Assembly (NCBI GenBank): GCA_963798855.1
Contig: CAWCUU010000002.1
Coordinates: 434,001-498,000 of the forward strand
Direction: 5' to 3'
DNA length: 64,000 bases
Source of the DNA: CAWCUU01 sp963798855
Lineage (GTDB): Bacteria; Gemmatimonadota; Gemmatimonadetes; Longimicrobiales; RSA9
The notes beneath the pieces were generated by a model. It searched no databases. It was not told the DNA's origin and worked only from the letters and a program-made list of their open reading frames with translations. Both the position numbers and the translations under genes were made by a program. Below, in pieces: positions 63,736 to 64,000 of this stretch. Positions within the stretch are counted from its first letter, which is position 1, and every line of letters starts with the position of its first letter.

Positions 63736-64000
63736 GATCGCGCCCCCTGGCTGGCACGGGTCGAGCCCTTCGCGGCGGCGAACAGGAACGGAAGCGCAGC
63801 GATCTGAGCGACCACGGAGACGACGACGAGCGCGCGCACCGAGTGGTCGTAGAGGATGCCGAGAACGGCGCTGCCGGCGAACCAGCAGACACCGAAGACC
63901 GCGTTGAAGGTCCCAAACGCGCTGCCGCGCCGGTCGTCCGGCGCCATATCGCTGACCGCGGCGCGCATGACCGACTCGTGCGCGCCCATGCCGACGCCCC
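63732..64000 (-). CDS. MFS transporter, C-terminal part
   Basis: About 90 residues up to the window edge. GAHESVMRAAVSDMAPDDRRGSAFGTFNAVFGVCWFAGSAVLGILYD corresponds to the last helices of major-facilitator transporters. The 5' part lies outside the window. Its stop overlaps the MutS-like A start by 4 bp, so it belongs to the same operon; a fourth riboswitch upstream of it is possible. Confidence 0.75.
   Translation of the reverse strand, partial: GVGMGAHESVMRAAVSDMAPDDRRGSAFGTFNAVFGVCWFAGSAVLGILYDHSVRALVVVSVVAQIAALPFLFAAAKGSTRASQGARS

Noticed and set aside
1..64000. CRISPR arrays, rRNA genes or prophage structural genes
   Set aside because: No regularly spaced repeats, rRNA segments or phage genes were seen on reading both strands.

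Overview
The window is high-GC DNA whose gene content points to a soil-type Gemmatimonadota chromosome or a close relative. Evidence: a DUF5916/CBM9-like outer-membrane protein, TolB/FlgO-like TPR signalling proteins, a BTAD (SARP-like) TPR activator, HAF-repeat lipoproteins, Tat-exported MBL hydrolases, and several leaderless or SD-led genes with 4-bp ATGA overlaps. The taxonomic call is inference; there is no rRNA gene in the window.

Layout. 0-9.4 kb: end of a Spy/CpxP-like protein, an FTR1 iron permease behind a near-consensus promoter and a Fur-like dyad, a PH-like protein, a frameshifted DUF3891 gene, a D-2-hydroxyacid dehydrogenase, a frameshifted DUF819 transporter and a potCBDA-type ABC operon on the minus strand. 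9.6-18.8 kb: signalling and surface proteins (TolB/TPR protein, lipoproteins, BTAD activator with a phased triple repeat behind it, HAF-repeat lipoprotein) and a decayed patch with an MBL pseudogene, a VTT-domain gene and a 160-bp duplicated segment. 18.8-22 kb: arsenic operon arsR-arsM-metallophosphoesterase-ACR3. 22-34 kb: GH53 glycosidase, class I aldolase, a 205-bp MITE-like palindrome, DUF5916 protein, amino-acid permease, MBL hydrolase, SRPBCC protein and serine hydrolase. 34-46 kb: epimerase, YqgE, an RHH/nucleotidyltransferase toxin-antitoxin-like pair with its own operator, an ATP-grasp/asparagine-synthase-like pair, an FAD protein and a DoxX-MocR unit.

46.3-64 kb is the most striking part and looks like an accessory island for fluoride stress. 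It starts where queG is cut off at a tRNA-like minihelix and an IS91 remnant. It carries three fluoride (crcB-type) riboswitches, each with a TTGAnn-17 bp-TAnnnT-like promoter. Riboswitch 1 (+) precedes a dynamin-like GTPase. Riboswitch 2 (-) precedes a 130-residue protein of unknown function. Riboswitch 3 (-) precedes a long operon for a Hyf/complex-I-like membrane complex (HyfC, E, F, G, I and B homologues), a 153-residue unknown protein and enolase. Upstream on the same strand are an MFS transporter, two MutS-like ATPases and a metallophosphoesterase. The HyfG homologue lacks the Ni-binding cysteine motifs, so the complex is better called an energy-converting-hydrogenase-related (Ehr) complex than a hydrogenase. 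Enolase is a classical fluoride-sensitive enzyme. No Fluc/CrcB or CLC-F exporter lies in the window.

Caution: 51.6-58.4 kb and 59.9-63.5 kb contain many apparent frameshifts in otherwise recognisable proteins; single ones occur at about 2.5, 4.57, 46.76 and 48.36 kb. They may be residual sequencing errors or true decay. Boundaries of those genes are reconstructed from pieces in different frames and are approximate.
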